Positions 12,851 through 24,545 of a stretch of DNA of 64,000 nucleotides are shown here, piece after piece. The notes beneath the pieces are model-generated. The model worked only from the letters and a program-made list of their open reading frames with translations, had not been told where the DNA came from and searched no databases. The translations under genes and the position numbers were made by a program. Position 1 is the stretch's first letter; every line of letters begins with the position of its first letter. Source of the DNA: Cloeon dipterum (taxonomy: Eukaryota > Arthropoda > Insecta > Ephemeroptera > Baetidae); NCBI RefSeq assembly GCF_949628265.1, contig NC_088787.1, forward strand, positions 31,298,844 through 31,362,843. The letters run 5' to 3'.

Positions 12851-14420
12851 GGTACTATACTCAAGGAGTCTCAAATAAAATCAGGGGCAGCTTTTTTTAC
12901 GTCCTTAATTGTTTTCATCTCATTTATTTGAACTATAGTCTTGGGAGTTAATCGTATATATAGACTATTATATATTTATTGAAGTATATTGGATTGAACT
13001 TAATAAAGAGACAAAAATCACAGTTAATAACATTGCACAATAATAAATCAGCAATTCGGACATTCAACATTAATAACTAATGACGAATACAATTATTTCT
13101 TACCCAGAATATTGGGTTCAGTCAATAATACAAAATCCAGTTGGATTGATCTCGCACGCATTCTCCCTCCAGATCAGGGAGACAACATTTTTAATAGATG
13201 TGACTGCTTCCGTGCGCGAGTCTGATTATGCAGTGCGGGGGTGATTGTGTCGTAAAGGTGCGATTCATCTTTGCACTGCCACGTATTACAATCACGGGAA
13301 TCATCCCCAAATATTGTTATTTAACTTGTATAGTGGCGGGAAGCGCCCACACTATAATAATCCCCTCGGGACCTCTTAGCGAGAAAAAAAATTATAGAAA
13401 CTGCTTGGGTTCGAGGAGCCTTGACAAAAATGCGTCTTTTAGTATATAGAAATCGTCTTTTATTTATTTAGGTCTCGTGGTTTGAAGTAAGATTAAGAAT
13501 CAAAAGACTCATCAAGATCAGGAATCGTATAGTTCGTCTCGGGTCTGATAAGAAAAATATAGCTTCATTCTAGAATTTTCTCGCACAAAATCTCATCCTA
13601 TAAATATAGCCGGAGAGAGAACATTTTGCCTCAACTGCTTTGTCGTGCGAGGTTAAAGGTGCAGTGGGGGAGGAGGTGCATTAAGGGTGCAACACTTATC
13701 ACACACCTTTATACACTTCCACCTGGCGATACAGGTTAAATTGAAAACATAGTAGCTAGGACATGCAGAAGTGGCGAGAAGACGCCACAAAACAATGTAC
13801 GTTTCCAGTCATCTGCGTGATCCTTAAAATTCTTCCTATAAGATTAATGGAAATAAAAGTGCCCTTTAACATAAAAGAGATATTGCTAATTTATATTATT
13901 ATTGTAATTGAATTAAATTAAACCCAGAGTTCTCCTTTTTATTCCTATATACAAATCAATCACAAACCATATAAATAATTTATCTATATTTTGTTTAATA
14001 TATTTTGAGTTTGTATTTTATTTTTACAAAAATTGAGGCTTCTCAAAAGTTATATCCGCGTATTTACAAACTTTCAGTCAATTTAAAACAAATTAATGGA
14101 AACAAAAAGAAACCCACAAGTATAAAATTGGAAGTGGATATATGTCGCATCTCTCTGAACACTTCATTCGCTATCCCTCTGTAACTTGATATTTTAAAAG
14201 TGCAATGTCTGCTGCAATCACAACATTCCAAATAAGAAATCGAGAATATGAAACGACAACTTGCATCATAAAATATTTCAGGTTTGAAAGGTTTTTGTCG
14301 CAATCTGTGTGTATCTGCAGCCAAAAAGATCAGACACTACATATCATAGATGGCTGTTCTTAAATATTTTATGCCCTCACCGCTGCTACATTTTGTGTTT
14401 CGTAATTCGTAACGGTATTT
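12851..14420. other. AT-rich intergenic DNA, nothing recognised
   Basis: Short random ORFs only. A TATA-like CCTATAAATATAG occurs near 13598, but no gene follows that I can support. Confidence 0.4.
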
Positions 14421-14422
14421 TA

Positions 14423-14426
<4 letters not shown>

Positions 14427-14506
<80 letters not shown>

Positions 14507-14513
14507 ATATATG
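14427..14513. repeat. (TA)n microsatellite
   Basis: A nearly pure TA dinucleotide run of about 85 bp with one phase slip near 14495. The YIYI peptide read through it is an artefact of the repeat. Confidence 0.95.
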
Positions 14514-14949
14514 CTATACCCGCACTGAAAAACTGTTCTACGGCAGTTTCTCTGCTTCTGCATCCGTAAAGAAATTTTTTTAATGTAATATTTTCCTAAT
14601 TTTTGTGTGGCCATCTCTATTTCTTAAAGGGTTTATCTTTTTTTCATGTATTTTGTTTATGTATTACAATAATTATTGAAATGACGCTTGGAATTTTGAT
14701 CAGAAGCGATGACTGTGCATATATATGCGCGCGTAATTGCAGGGTAATTGTGTTTGATTGCTCTTCGCATATCTGGTCGCAAATTTTTTTTCTTAAGATT
14801 TATGCTCACAAACGCTGGTGCAGTTGTTGAATGTGAGGTAAAAAATAAAAGGTGATATGTTTCTTCAAATTGAATTTTCTGCATTCTGCAGGAAAAAAAT
14901 CGTTCAAGTTCTCAGCCGAAAAATAAGGTTTATGTTCTAGCCATTATAT

Positions 14950-15108
14950 CACTGCAAGTCAGGGATGAGAAAATGTCACGGCGCTGCAGTGAGAAAAACT
15001 CACCCCGCCGTATGTCACTATACCTGCGGGGTTTCAAAGGTGAGTTTCTCGCACCGCGCAGCAGTGACATGCGGCGGGGTGAGATGTTCTCACCCCTGAT
15101 TTGCAGTG
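14950..15108. mobile_element. 159-bp nested palindromic element
   Basis: The ends are inverted repeats (CACTGCAAGTCAGGGATGAG at left, complement of CTCACCCCTGATTTGCAGTG at right, two mismatches). Inside is a second inverted pair: CTCACCCCGCCGTATGTCAC against GTGACATGCGGCGGGGTGAG at about 15064-15083, with one mismatch. A third, looser pair (TGTCAC...GTGAGAAAAACTCACC) is also present. No ORF. It resembles a fold-back or MITE-type non-autonomous transposon. No target-site duplication is obvious. Confidence 0.7.
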
Positions 15109-17085
15109 TAACACGGTTATTTTCTATTTTCTTCCTGTGAATGGTGCGATCTTATTCTGTTTTTGCAATTTTCTCGCTTTTTATGCCCTGTATAGCGCAA
15201 AATTTAGACCTGATTTTTACAGTCATCGTCTCAATAAGCCTCATCCATACACAACACATGATTATTTTAATAAAATATAAAAAATATACGACATATTATA
15301 ATTTTCATGATATATACACAATCTCATTTACCCTAAAGTGTGTTGTTATTCTTGCAGACACGTACCTGCTGCAGCCTTTTGCTATAGCAAATTTAAATTA
15401 ATAATTTAACACTTATGGTAGCCGAAAGGTTATTTCTTGAAATCAACCTGATTTTAACATTTTTTGCATATTTATATATTGACGATATAATGTGGCACTG
15501 TTTTATCAATAGAAAGAATATAAAACTGGAAGACCCTCATAAGGACGGAATATCTATAAAACCAAATATTTATTAAACCAAATATAATAAAACATTAATA
15601 GACTAATATGTTTTTGCTGAATACTGAACTGATTGACTGATTTTATTTTTCCCTCTGTTATAAAAAATGTTTAGTTATATTTTTGGTTGTTTTCTGGATG
15701 TGGCGCGGAATGTATTATGCTGGGCTAATATATATGCTGATCCGCAATAAAATCAGTTTGAACCTAAAATTTTAACCCTATATATGCTCCATTTACAGTC
15801 CTCCACCTTTTTTTTGAAGACCGCACGATTTTTGGAAGAGTTTGCGGGTATCACTCAAAACATACATTGCGGTAAATAAATCCCAAATCATTCTTACTTT
15901 TGATTTTTAATAAACGCCGAAAACGGTTTACAAAAATATTCCTGATTATAATATATATACACAGCTCTCGTCACCTGGTGGGGATTTTTTATAGTTTCAT
16001 TTCAATTTTAATCATGATTCTTTTTGTCCTGCGATATTTTGGACGAGACAAAATGAATACACACACCACTCGCCAATAAAACTATAATATTGGCAAGGAT
16101 AAAGCAAAGAAAAACTTGGTTTCGAGCGATATAATGCGGTTCGTGTCTATTTTGCCGAGGGGGTTCACCGACGAATCGTGAAATATATATAATATAAAAG
16201 CGGCGATAACCCATCGAGCTATTAAGGACGAAACAGTGTGTGCACCGCATATATACGGTATATACCGCGCCGCTCCTCTGCTCGACACCAAAAATCAATC
16301 AGTTTGATTCGCAAACGGCTCCAACGCATGCGTCGCTCACAAAAGGATCGCTGAACTTGCAGGTGTGAGCTTTTCGCGTAATAGATCTTCAAAACTGTTT
16401 ATGAAATAAACGTAGAGCTATCAAAATTTTAAAATAATAAGAAGTATAGCGCGCTTTATACCTAAAAAAAAGAGATTTCTCATGATTTCTTTTTAATTTC
16501 GTCGCTTTTAAAATTTTATATACATAAGTGTTCAATTGGGAATGCTGGTTCTAAAATCAAATTTAGAAGAATTTTAGACGTTATTTTTATATGCTTCCAA
16601 TTTTGAATATGTTGATTATAAATCAGCCAAACACATGATTAATTTTCCTGCTATATAAATTAAATTTTTATTTGTCATTGCATAACGAGATCTTAGTCGA
16701 TTGAATATATCCAAGAAAATAAATTAAGCTTATATATTTCTTTACTTAAATTAAATCAACTCGACTAAGGAGCATATATAGAAAAGCGTGGCGACATCAT
16801 TAGAATATATCAACAAATTGCCTTCAAAATTATTAAATCTCTCTCCTCGTCTCATCTCTGTTTCCTCGATGAAATCTTTAATTTATTCAAAAGAAATAAA
16901 TTATACTAACGATTGATGTGTTGTTCAAGCGCAAACATATAATATAATGAATTCAAAAAAGCTCGATCTATACAAAGTGCTGACCATTTTTGGAAAGACG
17001 TATAAATAATTTCTCCGCAGCAAGCAGAACAACATTATTAAGAAAACTGAATTGTTGGTCTGCGCCGCTCGTCCTTAAAAGGATA
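15109..17085. other. AT-rich intergenic DNA, nothing recognised
   Basis: No supported gene, repeat or RNA. ORFs are short and AT-biased. Confidence 0.4.
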
Positions 17086-17089
17086 ATTG

Positions 17090-17640
17090 ATGCAGCGCGT
17101 ATGCAGCAGGTGCGACAGTATTGAATTGAAACGCGGCAAAAAGCCAGCAAGCAAATAAAATATAAAAAAAGAGACACGATGAATGCACTTGCCGACGCGC
17201 ATAAATAAATAAGAAATAATCCTCTGGTCGTCGCCGTTGAAGCAAAAAATGCAAAATCGCGGCCGCCGAGCGAGCGAAATGAATATGCAAATGAAAGCTT
17301 TTTATTTATTTTCCCATCGGTGCCTGGCGACCGTCGCCACGAAGGCCGTTTCGAATAATCTTTTTGTCACACGCGAGCAACTCACTCTCCATATTTCTTC
17401 TTGGCGGCGCGTGTACGTGTCTTTCGGTCTTGGCCTGAGATTTGAGAGATGCTGCACCGGAGAGGCGCCCAAGGTGCGTGCGGCAAAAAATGAGAGACGC
17501 GCGCGCGGCGCAGATCCGCGCCGTCGAAAGAGCCGCCCATCGCGCGCGCCCGGCGCCTTTTGCTCTCAATTCCTCGAGAGATATAAATAAAACTTGGCCG
17601 CCAGCGCACACCGACTAATCAAACTTCAATGCTGTCCCTA
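17090..17640. promoter_or_regulatory. CpG-rich island with a TATA-like box
   Basis: A GC-rich, CpG-dense patch ends in TATAAATA (17582-17589) followed about 30 bp later by CGACTAATCAAAC. The layout suits a TATA promoter reading to the right, but no downstream coding exon could be identified. Overlapping ORFs open on both strands are a composition effect. Confidence 0.3.
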
Positions 17641-18354
17641 ATAATATATAGTGCTAAAAGCCGCAAATGCGCATTTGAAGCCTGACAACTTAAGAGGGCT
17701 GAGAAACAAATTCGTTTTTTTTTTTCAGGAAATAAAGAGTCAGCTATTTTTAGACTGTTAATTAATGCAAAATAGATGGTTTTTGGACATAGTTTTTAGC
17801 CCAATTGAACGTTTTTCGTATAAAATTGTGCATTTTTCGATGTTCTGGCCAAAACGTTATTATAAATTTGTCATTTTCTTGACGGAGCAGAGGCCAATTA
17901 ATGCTCCAATAAAAAGCACGAGAAATACACACATTTTTTAGCTAAATTATACAGTGGATCATATTTAATCTTTACTGGGAGGTACTCAAGTCAAAACAAG
18001 TTATTCTAATTGTTCCCTTCGATCATGAAAAAAAAACAAAGTGCAGAAGATTGCAAAAAATTAATAATGGAAAATATTTTAAAATGCATTTTTTAACATT
18101 TTCAGTTAAAGTTGGGAAAAGTATTGAAGGGGTGGTTAAAGGGGACGGTTGATAAGGGACGTCTGAATTGGGAAAATAACCACACCCAACCCACTGAAAA
18201 CGGGGACAAAAAAGGATCATTTTTATTTTCTTTGCATGAAAAGTTAAACCGTTGGCTCGCATTGCTAAGAGATACACATTCTCAGGAGTATCATTAATTA
18301 AAGCAATAATGGGAGATACATATTTGAGCAGTTGGGGGATCTAACACTGTTGCC

Positions 18355-18850
18355 CAATTTAATGTCAGAGATATGGCAAAAGGTGCATGCCATCCTGGTC
18401 CCGGCAAAATTGCGTAACTTTCAACAACCAAACGCGAATTTCCTTGTTGCAAGAAAAAGTCAACAATCAATTCGACAGTGAAAATTTAAGTGTTTGTTGA
18501 ACGTTGCGCAATTTTGCCGGGACCAGGACGATGCGCTGTAAATATATACATAATAGTGTGTGACTCGAAATGCTGCCGCCTTATCGCCACTTTCTGGTTT
18601 TCGGACCTTTCCGGCGGCTTTATAGGGACAAATGTCTGGCATTTCAATTAGGGACATCGGTGCGGGGAGGCGAAAATATATGTAGACGCATTATATGGGC
18701 CCAAGCTCCTCTGCAGCAACTGGGGCCCCCATGTTAATATTATATCCGCTCAGCGGTGTTATTTATATTATTATTGGGTCTTCGGGACCCGGCGGGGAGC
18801 TCACATCAAAGCCCACTACTGGGCGATGTGCTGAGCAGAGGTTAAATAAA
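18355..18850 (+). repeat. Dispersed repeat family B, copy 2 (interrupted)
   Basis: Contains the family B blocks ATATGGCAAAAGGTG, TGTGACTCGAAATGCTG, GGACCTTTCCGGCGGCTTTA, GGGCCCAAGCTCCTCTGCAG, ATCCGCTCAGCGGTGTTATT and GATGTGCTGAGCAGAGGTTA. The first two blocks are split by the inverted-repeat element at 18385-18534, so that element inserted into an existing B copy. The right part aligns well with the reverse complement of 24225-24500. Confidence 0.65.
18385..18534. mobile_element. Small terminal-inverted-repeat element, copy 2
   Basis: Same element as 12444-12596 but inverted. Ends are built on CCTGGTCCCGGCAAAATTGC and its complement, with the core GTCAACAATCAATTCGACAG. The two copies differ by scattered substitutions. 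It is nested in repeat B copy 2. Confidence 0.75.
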
Positions 18851-19429
18851 AAACTGGCGAAAATTTCTACCAGCAAATTCATGCACTTTTATTTCAGATT
18901 TTTTAGTCAATTTAGACGGTTCTAGATTGCTCTTAGACGCTTTTAGACGGTTTTAATTTTGGTTCAAATATGGCTTATTAAAATTGTATGATTCATGCTC
19001 ATATTGGATTGTCCCGCAACGATTGGAAGTTAAAAAAGGCGATCGTCTGAATTTCACAGCCCTCTGCCACAACCTTCAAATTGCACAAAATATTTTGTAA
19101 CTTGACATTAACTTCTAGCAGTTTTTTATCCTTTAAAAATAATTACGAGAGAACACGAAAGAGAAATCAGATATAGGAATATTTTCACAGCAAAAAATAT
19201 AGAGCTGAACTGACTTGAATTATACAATAAAAAAACAATGGGTCAAAATCCTGATAGCCTCCATTATGAATTAAATTGCGGGGGGTAAATAACATATAAA
19301 GGATTGTTCGGATCCCAATTCCTTCGGCACTGTATATATATCCATGGAAATAGTAGAGCTTTTTATAGGCCACAAAATTGTTGTGACTATTAGCATAAAG
19401 TATAATATAGGTTCTTGTGTTTGTAAACT

Positions 19430-19640
19430 TTTAGCAATAAATCAGGACCGAGGAACCGTTATTTTAGATTTTTTTCGATCCCGCTCGTAGCAATCTTAAT
19501 CCATATTATATAGTGTGCGAATTTTATGGAAAAATTCCCTAAATTGTGAAATAAATCGTAATGGTGGGTTTTAAAGTAAAAAGGAGACAGTGTTCGCCGC
19601 TTGATTGGCCGATTTTCTCATAAATTTAAACGGCAACCTA
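19430..19640 (-). repeat. Dispersed repeat family C, inverted copy
   Basis: Contains AATCAGGACCGAGGAAC, TCGATCCCGCTCGTAGCAAT and CCCTAAATTGTGAAATAAAT, the reverse complements of the blocks in the copy at 21585-22010. Confidence 0.6.
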
Positions 19641-20324
19641 TCCTATATATAGGAAATATTTAGCTTTTTTCTCGATAGTTTTTCAAGTAGTATAATTAAG
19701 TATTTGTGCTCAATTTTCTGTAAAGCTTTTTCTTATCCACCCTATACCCACAGTAATTGTTTTAAATGATTATAATAATATTAATGTGAATATGAGCACT
19801 TTTTTCAAAATCCTATATCACGCGTGCATATTCGTCATTATTCATGTCGTGTGGTGTACTAATTTAGGGTGGGATGAGCGAGTTCCAAATTCGAGAGTAT
19901 ATATATAATTGTATATAAGAGTAAAAAGTTAAGAATTCAAGCATGTTCACTGACCAAATCGCGGCATTAACTCCTCGGATTTCGTAATATTTACCAATAT
20001 ATATTTAGCTCTGACAACCATGTTGATAACATCGTTTTGCTTTGACAAGTGGGGTATTTATATTTGAGGAGGTGTTTTTTTATTTTTTTTTAACATCAAT
20101 AAACCGTGGAGCCATGTTATGAATATTTTTTCTTCGTTATCTCTGTGCAGGTGTACGTATGCTTTTGTGCGTGTGTGTGTCTCTTTTTCTTCAAAAGTAG
20201 AACGGAGCTCCTGCGGTACTTTCCATGCATTTAAGCCAACCCCGTTTTGGCTCTTATATTGTTAAAATAAGGCATTCGCAGGAAAGCAAAAGGAAGATCT
20301 TTGAGCATCATTACGGGGATAATT

Positions 20325-20582
20325 TTTATAATGGCTGTCCGCAGTGTCAGAGATGGCGAAAATATATATGCGCCGACTCGAAAGGATCAAATAGCTCAAC
20401 TGGCTGGTTTTCGCACCCTTCCAGCAGGCTTAGGGACAAATATCTGCGGCATTTTAATAAAATACTCATTGCAGTAGTGCGGAAAGATGGCTCAAAAGCT
20501 CGCAGCATCCTCTGCGGATACTTGAGCCCCATGTTGTCCGCTCGGCGGCGTTATTTGGACCACGGCGTGAGCTGACAAAGGT
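20325..20582 (+). repeat. Dispersed repeat family B, copy 3
   Basis: Carries GGCTGTCCGCAGTGTCAGAG, ATGGCGAAAATATATATGC, TTTCGCACCCTTCCAGCAGG, CTTAGGGACAAATATCTG and TTGTCCGCTCGGCGGCGTTA in the family order. The 116-residue frame across it is not a recognisable protein. Confidence 0.6.
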
Positions 20583-21580
20583 TAAAACCAATAAAAGACC
20601 AGAAAACAATCTTTATTCGCAATTGCGAATTTTCCCATAATTTTGAAAGGATAACAATATATTTATTGAAAAATAATATTTAAAAACCATTCAAAAAAAT
20701 TGCGCAAAGCTTTCGAAACAACTAATAAAAGTTTTGTTAGCATTTCCCGTTATCTCTATAATTATATAAAATTGTGCTTTTGTGTGCGTCTTTTTTCTCA
20801 AAGTAAAACGGAAAAGAACTACTTGAATAATTTGAAAAATAACGTCGGTTAATTACACAGCACGCGCGTTTACTGTTTCGGTGATAAAAATTTGAAGAAA
20901 AATATTTATTGAAGAATGTGCCGTGCATGCACATAATAGCGCGCTTTGTTGATCGCGGGACAGCCTGCAGTTTCACAAGACACACACGTGAGTACATAAT
21001 TATTTTGAGATAAGATAGCGAAACTGGCGCCCATCTCGAATGTTACGCAGACGCGCGCGTGTTTGCAGCCGCGCGACTCAATTATTCGAGATCTAAAGGC
21101 AAAACAATTTTTATTTTTGCTTCAATCTTGATCTTGGATGCGTGTGCGCGCCACAAGTTTTAAAATGATAAAAGATGATGAAATTTCAATCACCTTAAAG
21201 GGATTGGAATGATTACTCAATCTTGTGCAAAACTAATGAGATTAATTGATTTTGTGTACTTTAAAAATTTATATTTTGCTGGGAAAATAAACTGACACCC
21301 GAGGAAACTCATAAAATGTCCGGGCTTCAGCACTAAATTTCTGAATATCCCGTAATTATCTGGAAGACAAGCTGCAGATGATTGCGGGATCACGCGGCGG
21401 TTAATAATTTAAGTTTTGAAAAATTTTGCTCAGAAAATCGTGCCAAAGAAAATTCTTTCTTTCTCTTTCCTTATTTGCAAGAAAAAGCTAAATTTTTCTC
21501 AGGTTTAAGTTAAAATTTATAAGATAACCGGCTCAAACGTTTTGCATCTTTGCATGCTTATCAAGTTTTGTCTCTCTACT
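20583..21580. other. Intergenic DNA, nothing recognised
   Basis: AT-rich with a short GCGCG-rich patch near 21050. No gene, repeat or RNA supported. Confidence 0.4.
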
Positions 21581-21584
21581 CCAT

Positions 21585-22010
21585 AAAATCACGATTTATT
21601 TCACAATTTAGGGAATTTTTCCTCAAAATTGTGATTGTTTGTTTATTCTCACCGTAAAATTTACATACATGTTAAAAAACAGTTTGTCAATATAATTTAA
21701 AAAAGCACATAGTGAGAAAAGGCACCATTCCTGACAAACATCTCGCTAAAACTCTACCTGGGAGGGCAGAGCCGGAATGGGCCTAAAATTCGCACATCGT
21801 CGAATATATAGATTGCAACGAGCGGGATCGAAATCATGCTAAAAAAAATCGAGAAATTTGGCAAAATGTGAAATTAAACTATTCCTCGGTCCTGATTTTA
21901 AGTGACAAACTGTTGCTAAATTTGACAAACAATAGTCAACAATGCAAAATGTTCTTCGTTGTTGGCCTGCAAATGCAAAGCTCTAATTTAAAAAGCAGAA
22001 ATTTCCTTTT
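21585..22010 (+). repeat. Dispersed repeat family C, longest copy
   Basis: Starts with AAATCACGATTTATTTCACA and AATTTAGGGAATTTTTCCTC. After an interruption of about 130 bp it continues with ATTCGCACATCGTCGAATAT, GATTGCAACGAGCGGGATCG, TTCCTCGGTCCTGATTTTAA and CAATGCAAAATGTTCTTCGT. Its 3' part matches copy 1 near 3080-3115. Confidence 0.6.
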
Positions 22011-22129
22011 TGATCAGGTTTTCTCCGACTATATATATTAAATTCAGAGGACAAATTCAAATTTTTACTTCCGGGCGCTAAATTTTCGCAAATCAATTCC
22101 CAAATCTCTTGCAAAAGCCTAAAATTTGC

Positions 22130-22707
<578 letters not shown>

Positions 22708-23339
22708 TCGGAATAATATTTCACTCGGCTGCGGCTCGATATAACCAAAGCTGACTCGGCTGCTCCGTCTCTCCTCTTGGTTTGGGAGCAAAATCGTAAT
22801 TCTCTCTCTTGGCGCTGTGCTGTACTGGTCGTGGAAATTGCATGACTCCCTCGAGTTTACGCCGCAATTTATTTGTACGCTCCGCCGCTCACATTTGAGA
22901 ATTTATTGTGTGCACTGATTTTGGAAATATAATAACTCAGGCACGCGAATCTTGTATATTTCAGCTCGGTCATTCTTTGTAGAGCAAATAAAAGAGAAAT
23001 TAAGGGCTAATAAGCCTCATTAATTGATATTAAATAAAACCTAATAAATTTTTCTGTCCTTTCAATTTTGTATATTAATTTCTTGCTTGAAAAGGCCCAC
23101 ATTGTTAAATACATAATATATAAATATAAGGCCCTGCTAATGCGAATTCGAAAATTATGGTGTTTTTCTCGCTACAATTCAAGTTATATAGTGTATTGGT
23201 AAAATCTGACAATTTTTCAAAAGAATAGTTAAATTCCACGCCTAAAATCATAATTTTTTAGAAATTTCAAACTATAAACGTAATTTGTTGAAGGGGTTTG
23301 AATTTCAAAAATAATACTCTATAGCGATATAGGAATCGA

Positions 23340-23870
23340 ATGATGAACGATTTTTCATTCTTTTGTAAGAGTTTTCCTAAAATCCGACAGAAAAAGTGCT
23401 CTGGGAAAATGAAGAAATGTGTACATGGCTTGTGCTTGAAGTTAAACTTGTTAATTATCCTAAAATCCAGCTTCATTTTGGCCATTTCAAACTTTTGTAA
23501 GTGTGATTCAACTTGTAGAGCGGCTTTTTCGGGAAATAGGAAAGAGGAAAATATCCATACAATTGCAAACATCTGTATTTATTTTGCCAAAAGACTTTGG
23601 AACATGTTACCGAGTGAACTAAAAAATTTGACTGACAAAAAATGTGTTGTGAAGCGAAAAATCTAAAAGTGGCTTGATATGAACAACTGCATTAATAATT
23701 TTTTGATTGTATGTAATTTGCACATGAATGTACAATAACTGTGCTGCCTTGTGCTGTATTAGTAGAACAAGCACCAGCCGTTAATTCTCCGGAACTGGCT
23801 GGACTTCTGCAGTTTTCAAAATAAATCTTTTCTTCAAAATATAAAATAAATAAATAAATAAATAAACCAA
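23340..23870 (+). mobile_element. 3' end of a non-LTR retrotransposon (LINE)
   Basis: The frame ending at 23666 finishes with FAKRLWNMLPSELKNLTD, the conserved C-terminal tail of reverse transcriptases of CR1/Jockey-type LINEs (consensus-like R-x-W-N-x-L-P). About 180 bp of 3' UTR follows, ending in an (AAAT)n tail at 23844-23867, as such elements do. Upstream sequence holds no complete polymerase domain, so the copy is 5'-truncated. The W-N-x-L-P motif and the simple-repeat tail are seen directly; the clade is inferred. Confidence 0.7.
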
Positions 23871-24219
23871 TTTATCATCTTAACGTTGTAACGAGTAATT
23901 GTATATCACTAGCCACCATCGAAGTCGAAAGTACGTATTTCTTGCCCCGAATACTGCGCGGAATAATAAATAAATAAATCATTTTCTTAATTTACGTGTC
24001 ATTGCTCATAACATATTGCACAATATACAATTAATTGTTACAACGTATTTGAGGGAATTTGACAAGACTTTTTGATAGCACTCATCGCAGCTGAAATAAA
24101 AGCCAAACGCGTACCCTTTTTGTATAATTCATCATTATAATATATTATTTCAATTTGAAAAAGAAACCAATCTTTTCCCCCAATCCTGACAGTTAGCGTA
24201 AGACATTTTCCAAAATTCG

Positions 24220-24545
24220 AGATTTGAACGGTTATAACTCGAAATGTTTTGTAACCACTACTCAGCACATCCCGTGGGCTAAGTAACTCACCGGGTCCCA
24301 AAATAATAACACCGCTGAGCGGATAACATGGGGCCCGAGTGGCCTCGAGGAGCTTGGTCCCGGACATCTTTTCGCCTCCTCGCATACCGAGAGGTCTTTG
24401 ATTGAAACCAGAGACATATTGGTCCCTAAAGCCGCTGGAAAATGTGCGGAAACCCATATGGCAAGTCGGTGCCGGTGCGCCTCCTAGCCCCTTGACCAAT
24501 TTGAGCATTTCGAGTCACCAAATTAACTACCTTTTGCCACTCGAT
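24220..24545 (-). repeat. Dispersed repeat family B, inverted copy 4
   Basis: On the minus strand it reads GTGGCAAAAGGTAG, TGACTCGAAATGCTCAAATT, CGCACATTTTCCAGCGGCTT, GACCAAGCTCCTCGAGG, TTATCCGCTCAGCGGTGTTA and GGATGTGCTGAGTAGTGGTT, collinear with copies 1-3. The 156-residue frame across it is a by-product; the same repeat is not open in the other copies. Confidence 0.65.

Noticed and set aside
14309..14569. ORF rich in Ile/Tyr resembling a membrane protein
   Set aside because: It is the (TA)n microsatellite in translation.
24038..24508. 156-residue minus-strand ORF
   Set aside because: It coincides with repeat family B, whose other copies are not open in this frame, and it has no recognisable domain.
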